64,000 nt of DNA from an uncultured Faecalibacterium sp. (lineage in GTDB: Bacteria; Bacillota; Clostridia; Oscillospirales; Ruminococcaceae): positions 1 through 64,000 of the forward strand of contig CALWZK010000003.1 in the NCBI GenBank assembly GCA_944386015.1. The letters run 5' to 3'. The notes below the pieces were generated by a model. That model saw nothing but the letters and a program-made list of their open reading frames with translations. It made no database searches and was not told the origin of the DNA. Positions 1 to 6,586 of this stretch are shown piece by piece. The translations under genes were made by a program, and so were the position numbers. The stretch's first letter is position 1, and the number at the start of each line of letters is the position of its first letter.

Positions 1-54
1 TTGTGCCGAAGATAGTTGGCTGGACACGGCCTGTGAAAATAGGTAGATGCCGGC
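1..54 (+). rRNA. rrf: 5S ribosomal RNA, 3' end only
   Basis: The first ~54 bases match the conserved 3' third of bacterial 5S rRNA: a GCCGAAGATAGTTGGCTGG-type segment, the loop-E/helix-IV region ending ACGGCC, GAAAATAGGTAGATGCCGGC, and then the 3' end. The 5' part lies outside the window. A strong intrinsic terminator follows at once, as expected for the last gene of an rRNA operon. The exact mature 3' end is estimated to within a few bases. Confidence 0.88.
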
Positions 55-65
55 TTCTCTAAAAA

Positions 66-97
66 CCCCCTGAGGATGATTCCTCAGGGGGTTTCTC
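66..97 (+). terminator. Terminator of the rRNA operon (probably bidirectional)
   Basis: A perfect 11-bp stem CCCCCTGAGGA / TCCTCAGGGGG closes a TGAT tetraloop and is followed by TTTCTCGTT. On the opposite strand the stem is followed by TTTTT, so it can also end the minus-strand transcript of the small membrane-protein gene at 166-375. Confidence 0.9.
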
Positions 98-165
98 GTT
101 GCCGGGAATTATGATGGGGCAAAATTTCTCCGTCTAGCTCCGAAAGCGGAGCGATCGCGCCGTTA

Positions 166-375
166 TCATTGTCTTTGATTTTTATAATGTTCCAGCACAA
201 AGCCAAGGGCGCCCACAGCCGACAGGATCCCATAGATTTCCACCAGATGGCTGCCGAAGGGCCGCCACTGGGTCAGCTGGAAAAAGTCGATGATGAAAAT
301 GCAGGCGAACAGGAGCGCAGTGAGGATGATCCAGCAGAATACAATGCGCTTTTGATTTTTGGTGAGAGGCAGCAT
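166..375 (-). CDS. Small two-helix membrane protein, function unknown
   Basis: This is a 69-aa protein. It has a short basic N-terminus, one hydrophobic helix at about residues 11-31 (IVFCWIILTALLFACIFIID) and a second at about 45-60, ending in a polar tail. The start is supported by a strong ribosome binding site, GAAAGGAGGG, eight bases before ATG. A good minus-strand promoter lies at 506-534, giving a leader of about 120 nt. I do not recognise a family. It stands alone between the 5S gene and the GntR operon, and the bidirectional terminator at 66-91 can end its transcript. Confidence 0.72.
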   Translation of the reverse strand: MLPLTKNQKRIVFCWIILTALLFACIFIIDFFQLTQWRPFGSHLVEIYGILSAVGALGFVLEHYKNQRQ

Positions 376-452
376 GAGTTGTCCCTCCTTTCAATGGACA
401 GGGGATGTAACCTCTGGGCGATGCAGAGAAAGGCACAATTGGAACGACCCAT
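273..452 (-). CDS. Possible 59-codon leader ORF overlapping the small membrane gene
   Basis: In the leader of the 166-375 gene, ATG at 452 is preceded by AAAAGGAGGT with a 7-nt spacer, a near-perfect ribosome binding site. The reading frame runs 59 codons and overlaps the start of the membrane-protein gene in a different frame. The peptide is Ser- and Cys-rich with no recognisable domain. It could be a translated leader controlling the downstream gene, or a chance ORF. Only the ribosome binding site argues for it. Confidence 0.25.
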   Translation of the reverse strand: MGRSNCAFLCIAQRLHPLSIERRDNSCCLSPKIKSALYSAGSSSLRSCSPAFSSSTFSS

Positions 453-505
453 GGGAAGGACCTCCTTTTCTGAAGAAAATGGCGGCAAAGAAATCTTTCA
501 AGTCC

Positions 506-534
506 ATTATAATCAAAACAGGCTGAAGATACAA
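506..534 (-). promoter_or_regulatory. Sigma-A-type promoter for the small membrane gene
   Basis: On the minus strand TTGTAT (529-534), a 17-nt spacer and TATAAT (506-511) form a near-consensus promoter. Predicted transcription starts near 499, about 120 nt upstream of the gene at 375. Confidence 0.72.
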
Positions 535-577
535 TGAAAAATGCACTTGCGGCCATGGATTTCAGCCGGCGGCAGCG

Positions 578-614
578 TTCCCTTTCGGCTTTTGGGCCGA
601 GAGGGAATTTTTTT
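578..614 (+). terminator. Orphan plus-strand intrinsic terminator
   Basis: TTCCCTTTCGGC (578-589) pairs with GCCGAGAGGGAA (596-607), with one G-U pair and a six-base loop, followed by seven T. It is a textbook terminator, yet no plus-strand gene is visible between 97 and 578. It may insulate the GntR promoter that begins 12 bases later, or end an unannotated short RNA. Confidence 0.82.
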
Positions 615-625
615 GTCTGCTGCGC

Positions 626-654
626 TTGACAATGCTGTATTGATTGAATATAAT
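626..654 (+). promoter_or_regulatory. Promoter of the GntR-ABC operon
   Basis: TTGACA (626-631), a 17-nt spacer and TATAAT (649-654) are a perfect consensus sigma-A promoter. Its position rules out the upstream ATG at 644 as a start, because that codon would overlap the -10 box. Confidence 0.9.
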
Positions 655-674
655 GTACTTAGTCAATAAGTACA
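654..674 (+). promoter_or_regulatory. Palindromic operator for the GntR repressor
   Basis: TGTACTTA (654-661) and TAAGTACA (667-674) are perfect 8-bp inverted repeats with a 5-nt spacer. The palindrome begins at the last base of the -10 box and covers the predicted transcription start, the expected place for a repressor to block initiation. YtrA-like GntR regulators usually autoregulate through such palindromes. Binding by the protein encoded at 698-1075 is inferred from proximity. Confidence 0.75.
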
Positions 675-697
675 TTAGAGCACGGAGGAGGGGCGCA

Positions 698-1075
698 GTG
701 GAAATCATCATCAGCTCCAACACGGGCAAGCCGATTTACGAGCAGATCACTTCTCAGATCAAGGCTATGATTATGAGCGGGGAACTGAAAACCGGCGATC
801 CCATCCCGTCCATGCGGGCGCTGGCCAAGTCCATCCATGTCAGCGTCATCACGGTCCAGAAGGCGTATGAGGACCTGCAGCGGGACGGCTTCATCGAGAC
901 AACGGTGGGGCGGGGAAGCTTCGTGTCGGCACAGAACAAGGACTTCTATCAAGAGGAACAGCAGCGGCAGGCCGAAGAACACCTGCAGGCTGCCGCCGAC
1001 ATTGCCCGGTCCAGCGGCATCCCGCTGGAAACCCTGGTCAATGTCCTGACACTGTTTTATCAGGAGGGCGATTGA
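698..1075 (+). CDS. GntR-family transcriptional regulator, YtrA subfamily
   Basis: The 125-aa protein has an N-terminal winged-helix DNA-binding domain (GKPIYEQITSQIKAMIMSGELKTGDPIPSMRALA, then VITVQKAYEDLQRDGFIETTVGRGSFV). It has only a short helical tail instead of a large effector domain, typical of the YtrA subgroup that controls ABC exporters. I chose GTG 698 because CGGAGGAGGGG precedes it and family members start with a ME-III-S motif. The upstream ATG lies in the promoter. It overlaps no gene but is two bases from the ABC ATPase start, so it is the first gene of a three-gene operon. It probably represses itself through the palindrome at 654-674. Confidence 0.92.
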   Translation: MEIIISSNTGKPIYEQITSQIKAMIMSGELKTGDPIPSMRALAKSIHVSVITVQKAYEDLQRDGFIETTVGRGSFVSAQNKDFYQEEQQRQAEEHLQAAADIARSSGIPLETLVNVLTLFYQEGD

Positions 1076-1076
1076 T

Positions 1077-1937
1077 ATGGCTGCCATCTTAGAGGTAAAA
1101 GATCTGACCAAACGCTACGACGGCTTTACCCTGGACCACGTTTCCTTTCAGGTGCCGGGCGGCTGCATCATGGGGCTGATCGGCGAAAACGGCGCCGGCA
1201 AGAGCACCACCATCAAGGCCGTTTTGGACCTGATTCACAGGGACGCAGGCACCGTCACCTTCTGGGGCCAGGAGCTGTCAGCCTCCTCCGACCTGAAAGA
1301 GGACATCGGGGTGGTGTTTGACGGCATCAGCTTTTATGAGACCCTGACCCCTGCCCAGGTGGGCAGGATTCTGGGGGCAGCCTACCGGCGGTGGGATGAC
1401 GGCCTTTACAAACAGTATCTGGAACGGTTCTCCATCCCCAAAGAAAAGGAAATCAAGGGCCTTTCCAAGGGGATGAAGGCCAAACTCTCCATCGCGGCAG
1501 CCCTGAGCCACCGGCCCAAATTCCTCATTATGGACGAGGCCACCAGCGGCCTGGACCCGGTGATGCGGGATGATATGCTGGACGTCTTTCTGGAGTTTGT
1601 CCAGGACGAGGAGCACAGCATTTTGATGTCCTCCCACATCACCACCGACCTGGAAAAGGTGGCGGATTACATCACCTTCATCCACCAGGGAAAGCTGCTG
1701 TTTTGCAAGCCTAAAGACGAGCTGCGGTATCAATACGGCATTGTGCGGTGCGGCGCAGCCGCCTTTGAACAGATGGACAAAGCCGACATCCTGGCCTGGC
1801 GGAAAGAGGACTATCAGTGGGATGTGCTGGTGCCCGACAAGGAGAAGGCCCGCCGCTTGTACAAAAACGTTGTGGTGGATGACGCCACCATCGACGACAT
1901 CCTGCTTCTGTATGTGAAAGGGGAGCGGTCCAAATGA
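1077..1937 (+). CDS. ABC transporter ATP-binding protein
   Basis: This 286-aa ATPase subunit has Walker A GENGAGKST, signature LSKGMKAKLSIAAAL (a KGM variant of the usual SGGQ, common in YtrB/YxlF-type exporters) and Walker B LIMDEATSGLDP. The H-loop follows in MSSHIT. The C-terminal ~70 residues are a family-typical extension. It starts two bases after the GntR gene and overlaps the permease gene by ATGA, so the subunits are translationally coupled. Substrates of such GntR-linked exporters vary (antimicrobial peptides, cell-envelope stress), so none is assigned here. Confidence 0.93.
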   Translation: MAAILEVKDLTKRYDGFTLDHVSFQVPGGCIMGLIGENGAGKSTTIKAVLDLIHRDAGTVTFWGQELSASSDLKEDIGVVFDGISFYETLTPAQVGRILGAAYRRWDDGLYKQYLERFSIPKEKEIKGLSKGMKAKLSIAAALSHRPKFLIMDEATSGLDPVMRDDMLDVFLEFVQDEEHSILMSSHITTDLEKVADYITFIHQGKLLFCKPKDELRYQYGIVRCGAAAFEQMDKADILAWRKEDYQWDVLVPDKEKARRLYKNVVVDDATIDDILLLYVKGERSK

Positions 1938-2581
1938 AAAGCCTGGTACTGAAAGACCTGTACAACATCGGCCACAATGCCAAATCCCTGGTGTTTATGC
2001 TGGCGATTTTGACGATCGCCATCGTGCCCGCTTCGGGGGTGGGCGGATACCTGGTGATGTGCATCGTTCTGTGCAGCATGATGACGGTCACCACCTTTAC
2101 CTTTGATGATATGGCGGGCTGGACCCCTTACGCTCTGGTGATGCCTGTAACACGAAGAGAAGTTGTGCTGGCCAAATATGGGGTGCTGGCGGTGTTCAGC
2201 ACGGCGGGCGCGGCGTTTGGCCTGGTGACAGGGGGCGTCGTGGGGGCTGTCGTCGGAGAGTATGATTTGAGCATGTCGGCCATCGCAGAGCTGGCTGTTA
2301 TAGCCCTGGTGGGTTGGGCGGTGGCTTTTGGAACCGGCAGCATCGCCATCCCGCTGGTATTCCGGTTTGGGGCAGAGCGGGCCCGGATCCTGCTGATCCT
2401 CTCCTATTTGATCCCCGGCGCTCTGATTGCCGGCGTATATGGGCTGCTGCAGATGGCCGGGACTTCCATCAGTCATGGCATGCTGACAGCGCTGCTCTGC
2501 GCTTCGCCCCTGCTGGCCCTGGCATGGGGCGGGGTGATGTACCAGATCGCCTGCGCCATCTTTGCCCGCAAGGAATATTGA
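1934..2581 (+). CDS. ABC-2 type permease subunit
   Basis: This 215-aa integral membrane protein has about six hydrophobic helices. It begins MKSLVLKDLYNI, the usual cytoplasmic lead-in of ABC-2 permeases partnered with YtrA-type regulators. The segment FDDMAGWTPYALVMPVTRREVVLAKY resembles the conserved loop of the ABC-2 membrane_5 group. It overlaps the ATPase gene by four bases and is followed by a terminator. With the ATPase it should form a homodimeric-type exporter in the cytoplasmic membrane. Confidence 0.9.
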   Translation: MKSLVLKDLYNIGHNAKSLVFMLAILTIAIVPASGVGGYLVMCIVLCSMMTVTTFTFDDMAGWTPYALVMPVTRREVVLAKYGVLAVFSTAGAAFGLVTGGVVGAVVGEYDLSMSAIAELAVIALVGWAVAFGTGSIAIPLVFRFGAERARILLILSYLIPGALIAGVYGLLQMAGTSISHGMLTALLCASPLLALAWGGVMYQIACAIFARKEY

Positions 2582-2594
2582 TAAAAATCAGAAA

Positions 2595-2638
2595 GGCCCC
2601 TGCCTCTCCTGAACGGAGGAAGCAGGGGCCCTTTTTCT
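2595..2638 (+). terminator. Terminator after the GntR-ABC operon
   Basis: GGCCCCTGC (2595-2603) pairs with GCAGGGGCC (2622-2630), followed by CTTTTTCTG. On the minus strand the hairpin is followed by TTTCTGATTTTT, so it may also end the converging PII-like/DUF1538 transcript. Confidence 0.88.
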
Positions 2639-2651
2639 GTTTTGGCTGAGG

Positions 2652-3323
2652 TCAGTTGTCGTCCATCTTCCGCAGGCCGATCACCTGGGAGACCGGCAGC
2701 GAGAAACAGATGGCACCGGCCTTGGTGCCTGCGCCGCTGGTCTTGTTGATGGCGGTCATGATGGCGGCCTTCTGCTCAGCAGTGGCCACGATATACAGGA
2801 TGTCCTTTTCCTCGGCCAGGGACACGCCGAAGAATTTTTCCGCCTGCCTGGTGCCGGTGCCACGGGCATGAAGCACCGTACCGCCCACGGCGCCGGCGGT
2901 GCGGGCGGCGTCCATCACCGCGTCCGAGTAGCCCTCGTTGAGGACGGCGATGATCAGTTCGTGCTCAAAGTGCAGATCGGGTGCGCCCCCTGCGGGGGTC
3001 TTGTTGCCGGTGAGATATGCCAAGGTTCTCCCTCCTCCTACGCTCTTGATGGGCACCGTCAGCATGATGCCGTTGCCCGGAATGTCCATAAACAGCCTGC
3101 GCTTGGCGGCCCGGATCAGCTGGCGGGTGCGCTCGCCGTCCGCCACCGTGGATACGATGGCCTTCTCGGTGCTGGACAGGCCATAGATGGACAGCTGCTC
3201 GCTGGTGGCGGTGCCTTTGCCCAGCATAATCAGGCCCATGTTCAACTCCAGGCTCTGGAACAGGGAGGACAGCTCCTCAATCTGGTCCCGGTCGGTAATG
3301 CTGATGACATAGTTCAGTTCCAT
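2652..3323 (-). CDS. Tandem PII-like signalling protein
   Basis: The 223-aa protein appears to hold two PII-like (GlnB-fold) halves. The C-terminal half (about 118-223) has the recognisable core: ELIIAVLNEGYSDAVMDAARTAGAVGGTVLHARG, then a FFGV segment and a YIVATAEQKAAIMTAI strand-helix. The N-terminal half (about 1-110) is more diverged but repeats the pattern with VISITDRDQIEEL and TVADGERTRQLIRAAKRRLF. PII-like proteins bind nucleotides and regulate membrane transporters. Its ATG directly abuts the stop codon of the DUF1538 gene, so it probably controls that protein. The ligand is unknown. Confidence 0.82.
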   Translation of the reverse strand: MELNYVISITDRDQIEELSSLFQSLELNMGLIMLGKGTATSEQLSIYGLSSTEKAIVSTVADGERTRQLIRAAKRRLFMDIPGNGIMLTVPIKSVGGGRTLAYLTGNKTPAGGAPDLHFEHELIIAVLNEGYSDAVMDAARTAGAVGGTVLHARGTGTRQAEKFFGVSLAEEKDILYIVATAEQKAAIMTAINKTSGAGTKAGAICFSLPVSQVIGLRKMDDN

Positions 3324-4856
3324 TCAGGCCATCTCCTCCCACAGTTCAATGATTTCATCGTCCCCATAAGCCGGCAGCGGCTGGGCGGCGGGGGCCACCG
3401 AGCGGCGCAGCTTGACCACATAGATGGCGCCCATCACCTGGACGGTGATCAGGGGCATCAGGGCCACAAGGGCTACCAGGCCGAAGGCATCGGTCATGAT
3501 GTTGCCCCCCAGGGCATTGCAGGCACCCATGGCAAAGGGGAGCATGAAGGTGGCGGTCATGGGGCCCGAGGCCACACCGCCCGAGTCAAAGGCGATGGCG
3601 GTGAAGATGGGGGGCACCACAAAGGTCAGGGCCAGGGCGATCAGGTAGCCGGGCACCAGGATCCACAGGATGGGCAGGCCGGTGAACACCCGGACCATGG
3701 CCAGGCCGTTGGCGGTGGCCACTGCGATGCAGAGGCTCCGGCCCATGGCACGGGCTGAGATGGCGCCGCTGGTCAGGTCCTCCACCTGTTTGTTCAGCAC
3801 GTGGACGGCGGGCTCGGCGTTGATGATGAACCAGCCCATCAGCACCGCCAGGGGCACCAGCAGCAGGCTCAGGCCCTGGGATACCATCTCGCCCCCCAGC
3901 ACATAGCCCAGGGAGGAGAAGCCCACGTTGACGCCGGTGAGAAACAGCACCAGCCCCACATAGGTATAGACAATGCCCACCATAATCCGGGCCAGCTGGA
4001 CTGCGGGCAGCCGGAGGGCTGCAAACTGGAACAGCAGGAAGAAAATAAAGATGGGGGCCAGGGCCGAGGCCACTTCCAGCATATACTCGGGGATGGCTTC
4101 CAGGTAGCCCCAGCCCAGGCTCACCGAATCCTCAAAGGACTGGATCACCATGCTGGAAGAGCCGGTGCTGTTGGGGTAGAGGAACCCCAGCAGCAGCACC
4201 GCCAGAATGGGGCCGATGGAGCACAGGGCCACCAGGCCGAAGCTGTCGTCCTTGGCCTTTTCGTCGCTGCGGATGGAGGCCACGCCCACGCCCAGAGCCA
4301 TCACAAAGGGGACGGTCATGGGGCCGGTGGTGACGCCCCCCGAGTCAAAGGACACCGACAGAAAGCCGGGGTCGGAAAAGGCGGTGAGCAGGAACACTGC
4401 CCCATAGAAAACCGGAAGCAGCCAGCGAAGGGGAATGCCCAGCAGGATGCGGACCATGCTGATGGCGAGGAACAGCCCCACCCCCACCGACACGGTGAAG
4501 ATCAGGGCGCCCCGGTCGATGCCGGGGACGTTGGTGGCCAGAACCTGCAGGTCGGGTTCGGCCACCGTGATGACCACCCCCATGATAAAGCTGAGGGCCA
4601 GAATCAGCCACAGCTTGCGGGATTTGGTCAGCCGGGCGCCGATGAGGCTGCCGATCTGGCTCATGGACTGCTCTGACCCCAGGGTAAACAGGGCCATGCC
4701 CACAATGATCATGGCGGTGCCCACCAGGAAGGCCAGCATCAGCCCCGAGCCCACCGGCACCAGAAAAAAGCACAGGACGCTGACAATCAGGGCGATGGGC
4801 AGCACCGAGTCCAGGGCTTCTTTCAGTTTTGCGTTGCGCTGTGTTTTGCGGATCAA
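3324..4856 (-). CDS. DUF1538 family membrane protein (putative ion antiporter)
   Basis: The 510-aa polytopic protein is an internal duplication. Both halves carry the motif FDSGGVxxGPMT (residues 170-181 and 423-434), each preceded by an AEPxxxVL segment (99-106 and 348-355) and followed by FGLVAL. From memory, DUF1538 pairs (UmpA/UmpB) from a Halomonas have been reported to have Na+/H+ antiport activity. Here both domains are fused in one chain. The gene is first in a two-gene operon with a PII-like protein and has a good promoter at 4907-4935. Transport function is family-based inference. Confidence 0.85.
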   Translation of the reverse strand: MIRKTQRNAKLKEALDSVLPIALIVSVLCFFLVPVGSGLMLAFLVGTAMIIVGMALFTLGSEQSMSQIGSLIGARLTKSRKLWLILALSFIMGVVITVAEPDLQVLATNVPGIDRGALIFTVSVGVGLFLAISMVRILLGIPLRWLLPVFYGAVFLLTAFSDPGFLSVSFDSGGVTTGPMTVPFVMALGVGVASIRSDEKAKDDSFGLVALCSIGPILAVLLLGFLYPNSTGSSSMVIQSFEDSVSLGWGYLEAIPEYMLEVASALAPIFIFFLLFQFAALRLPAVQLARIMVGIVYTYVGLVLFLTGVNVGFSSLGYVLGGEMVSQGLSLLLVPLAVLMGWFIINAEPAVHVLNKQVEDLTSGAISARAMGRSLCIAVATANGLAMVRVFTGLPILWILVPGYLIALALTFVVPPIFTAIAFDSGGVASGPMTATFMLPFAMGACNALGGNIMTDAFGLVALVALMPLITVQVMGAIYVVKLRRSVAPAAQPLPAYGDDEIIELWEEMA

Positions 4857-4906
4857 ATCGTTTCTCCTTTCCTAACAACAGTGGGGTGAACGGTTTATTC
4901 CTAAAA

Positions 4907-4935
4907 AGTATACCATAATCCGGGGGGCGAGGCAA
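4907..4935 (-). promoter_or_regulatory. Promoter of the DUF1538/PII-like operon
   Basis: On the minus strand TTGCCT (4930-4935), a 17-nt spacer and TATACT (4907-4912) precede the DUF1538 gene by about 45 nt. Confidence 0.7.
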
Positions 4936-5008
4936 TCGCATGAAAGATTTGCCGGGCTCATAGAATGGTTCCGGGGCAGGAATTTCTGCCCCTCAAAAAA
5001 AGTCCGCA

Positions 5009-5031
5009 GGGGGCGAAATTTGCCCCCTTTT
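5009..5031 (+). terminator. Terminator-like hairpin upstream of the infC promoter
   Basis: GGGGGC (5009-5014), loop GAAATTT, GCCCCC (5022-5027) and then TTTT form a terminator-like element only six bases upstream of the infC -35 box. No plus-strand gene lies upstream, so it probably insulates the infC operon from read-through opposite the minus-strand genes. The stem is short. Confidence 0.5.
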
Positions 5032-5036
5032 ACCCC

Positions 5037-5065
5037 TTGACACCGGCTGCGGGGTGTGGTAAAAT
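5037..5065 (+). promoter_or_regulatory. Promoter of the infC-rpmI-rplT operon
   Basis: TTGACA (5037-5042), a 17-nt spacer and TAAAAT (5060-5065) form a near-consensus promoter. Transcription is expected from about 5072, giving a leader of about 190 nt before infC. Confidence 0.85.
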
Positions 5066-5071
5066 CATCGG

Positions 5072-5247
5072 GTAAAGAAAGCAGCTACGGCCATGCCGCG
5101 CTCGCCTTGCGGGTCTTCAATCGGACCCCGGGCTATACCGAAAATCAGTCCATCTTGTTTGGGCTGTGTTTTTGTGTGGAATTCAGCGCGGCTGTCCGGG
5201 AAACTGGATGGCCGCGTTTTCTACGTTGACTTGATGGATTATTGTTT
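5072..5247 (+). promoter_or_regulatory. Structured infC leader, possible L20-type autoregulatory region
   Basis: The ~175-nt untranslated region between the promoter and the infC ribosome binding site holds a hairpin, GCGGC near 5188 pairing with GGCCGC near 5213, followed by GTTTTC. In Firmicutes such as Bacillus subtilis the infC-rpmI-rplT leader is controlled by ribosomal protein L20. The length, position and terminator-like hairpin fit that model. I cannot fold it or match it to the Rfam L20 leader by eye with certainty. Confidence 0.45.
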
Positions 5248-5262
5248 GGAGGTGTATCGACA

Positions 5263-5793
5263 ATCGCTACCACTGGAAAATCGAAGGAACTGGAGATCAA
5301 CGGTCAGATCCGTGATCGCGAAGTTCGCCTGATCGGAGCAGACGGCGCACAGATGGGCGTCGTGAATATCCAGGCGGCCATGCGCGCCGCAGAGGAAGCC
5401 GGGCTGGATCTGGTCAAGATTGCGCCCCAGGCCAAACCCCCTGTGTGCAAGCTGCTGGACTACGGCAAGTACCGCTTCGAACAGCAGAAGAAGGAGAAGG
5501 AAGCCAAGAAGAACCAGAAAGTGGTCGAGGTCAAGGAGACCCGCCTTTCGCTCAATATTGACACCAACGACTTCAACACCAAAGTGACCCAGTCGGCCAA
5601 GTTCCTCGCCGCCGGGCACAAGGTCAAGGCCTCGATCCGTTTCCGTGGCCGCGAGATGGCGCACAGCGCCCTGGGCGCGGACGTGCTCAAGCGCTTTGCC
5701 GCCGCCCTGCCCCAGGCGTCGATGGACAAACCGCCGGTCCTGGAAGGGCGCACCATGTCCATTCTGTTGACCCCGAAACCCAATAAGGACTGA
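5263..5793 (+). CDS. infC: Translation initiation factor IF-3, probable AUC start
   Basis: IF-3 of about 176 aa binds the 30S subunit, prevents premature 50S joining and checks start codons. Both domains are present: the N-domain from [17 protein letters not shown] to [16 protein letters not shown], the lysine-rich linker, and the C-domain with [18 protein letters not shown] and [15 protein letters not shown] (5248-5253) lies nine bases before ATC at 5263, while the upstream in-frame TTG at 5242 has no ribosome binding site. Non-AUG starts (AUU, AUC) are known for infC and underlie IF-3 self-regulation. rpmI follows 19 bases downstream. Confidence 0.95.
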   Translation: MATTGKSKELEINGQIRDREVRLIGADGAQMGVVNIQAAMRAAEEAGLDLVKIAPQAKPPVCKLLDYGKYRFEQQKKEKEAKKNQKVVEVKETRLSLNIDTNDFNTKVTQSAKFLAAGHKVKASIRFRGREMAHSALGADVLKRFAAALPQASMDKPPVLEGRTMSILLTPKPNKD

Positions 5794-5812
5794 TTTTAGG
5801 AGGATACCGAAA

Positions 5813-6016
5813 ATGGCTAAGATGAAACTCAAGACCCATTCCGGCGCAAAGAAGCGCTTTAAGCTCACCAAGAACGGCAAGATCAAGCGCGGCCACGCCT
5901 TCCGCAGCCATATCCTGACCAAGAAGACCACCAAGCTCACCCGCGGCTACCGTCAGCCCTGCTACGTGGACAGCACCAACGCCGCCACCCTGAAGCGGAT
6001 GCTGCCCTACGGCTGA
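5813..6016 (+). CDS. rpmI: 50S ribosomal protein L35
   Basis: This is a 67-aa basic protein, [19 protein letters not shown] at the start, with the L35 hallmark [26 protein letters not shown] precedes the ATG. Second gene of the infC operon and normal length for the family. It is part of the large ribosomal subunit. Confidence 0.98.
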   Translation: MAKMKLKTHSGAKKRFKLTKNGKIKRGHAFRSHILTKKTTKLTRGYRQPCYVDSTNAATLKRMLPYG

Positions 6017-6070
6017 GCGCGTGTGACACCCAAACAGACATTACCCGATCGTTAAAAGGAGATAGAAAAA

Positions 6071-6421
6071 ATGGCACGTATCAAAGGCGCAACGATGACC
6101 CACAAACGTCGCAAGAAGATGCTCAAGCTCGCCAAGGGCTTCTACGGCTCCAAGAGCAAGCATTTTAAGATGGCCAAGCAGCAGGTCATGAAGAGCGGCA
6201 ACTACGCTCTGGCCGGCCGCCGCATGAAGAAGCGTCAGTTCCGCAACCTGTGGATCTGCCGCATCAACAACGCTGTTCGTCCTCTGGGCATGAACTACTC
6301 CACCTTCATGGCAGGCCTGAAGAAGGCTGGTGTCGAGCTGAACCGCAAGATGCTCAGCGAGATGGCCATCAATGATCCGGGCAGCTTTGCCGCTCTGGTC
6401 GAGAGCGTCAAGAACGCCTGA
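6071..6421 (+). CDS. rplT: 50S ribosomal protein L20
   Basis: The 116-aa protein has the L20 signatures [15 protein letters not shown] at the N-terminus and [20 protein letters not shown] in the middle. L20 is an early-assembly protein of the 50S subunit and in Firmicutes represses its own operon through the infC leader. AAAGGAG precedes the start, and a strong terminator follows 13 bases after the stop. Confidence 0.98.
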   Translation: MARIKGATMTHKRRKKMLKLAKGFYGSKSKHFKMAKQQVMKSGNYALAGRRMKKRQFRNLWICRINNAVRPLGMNYSTFMAGLKKAGVELNRKMLSEMAINDPGSFAALVESVKNA

Positions 6422-6434
6422 TAAAGCTTATCCA

Positions 6435-6467
6435 GACGCCCGCGCGTATACGCGGGCGTCGATTTTG
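6435..6467 (+). terminator. Terminator of the infC operon
   Basis: A perfect 10-bp stem GACGCCCGCG / CGCGGGCGTC with a six-base loop (CGTATA) is followed by GATTTTGT. Confidence 0.9.
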
Positions 6468-6511
6468 TATGTGTTGGAATGCAAGGCCCTGAACGCCTGG
6501 CAGGCAGACAG

Positions 6512-6573
6512 AACAGGGCCAAGGCCCTGCCGCGGCACAGAACGCCCGGCGGGTCGGCCCTGTTTTTGTTTTT
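6512..6573 (+). promoter_or_regulatory. Possible attenuator upstream of the rRNA methyltransferase gene
   Basis: AACAGGGCC (6512-6520) can pair with GGCCCTGTT (6556-6564), followed by TTTGTTTTT, giving a terminator-like form. The same AGGGCC can instead pair with the nearby GGCCCT (6523-6528) in a small hairpin. Two mutually exclusive structures just before the ribosome binding site look like an attenuator, but the loop of the terminator form is long (about 35 nt). Confidence 0.35.
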
Positions 6574-6586
6574 GAGGAGAATCACC

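Noticed and set aside
644..697. N-terminal extension of the GntR regulator from ATG 644
   Set aside because: The codon lies inside the promoter spacer and before the transcription start; GTG 698 has the ribosome binding site.
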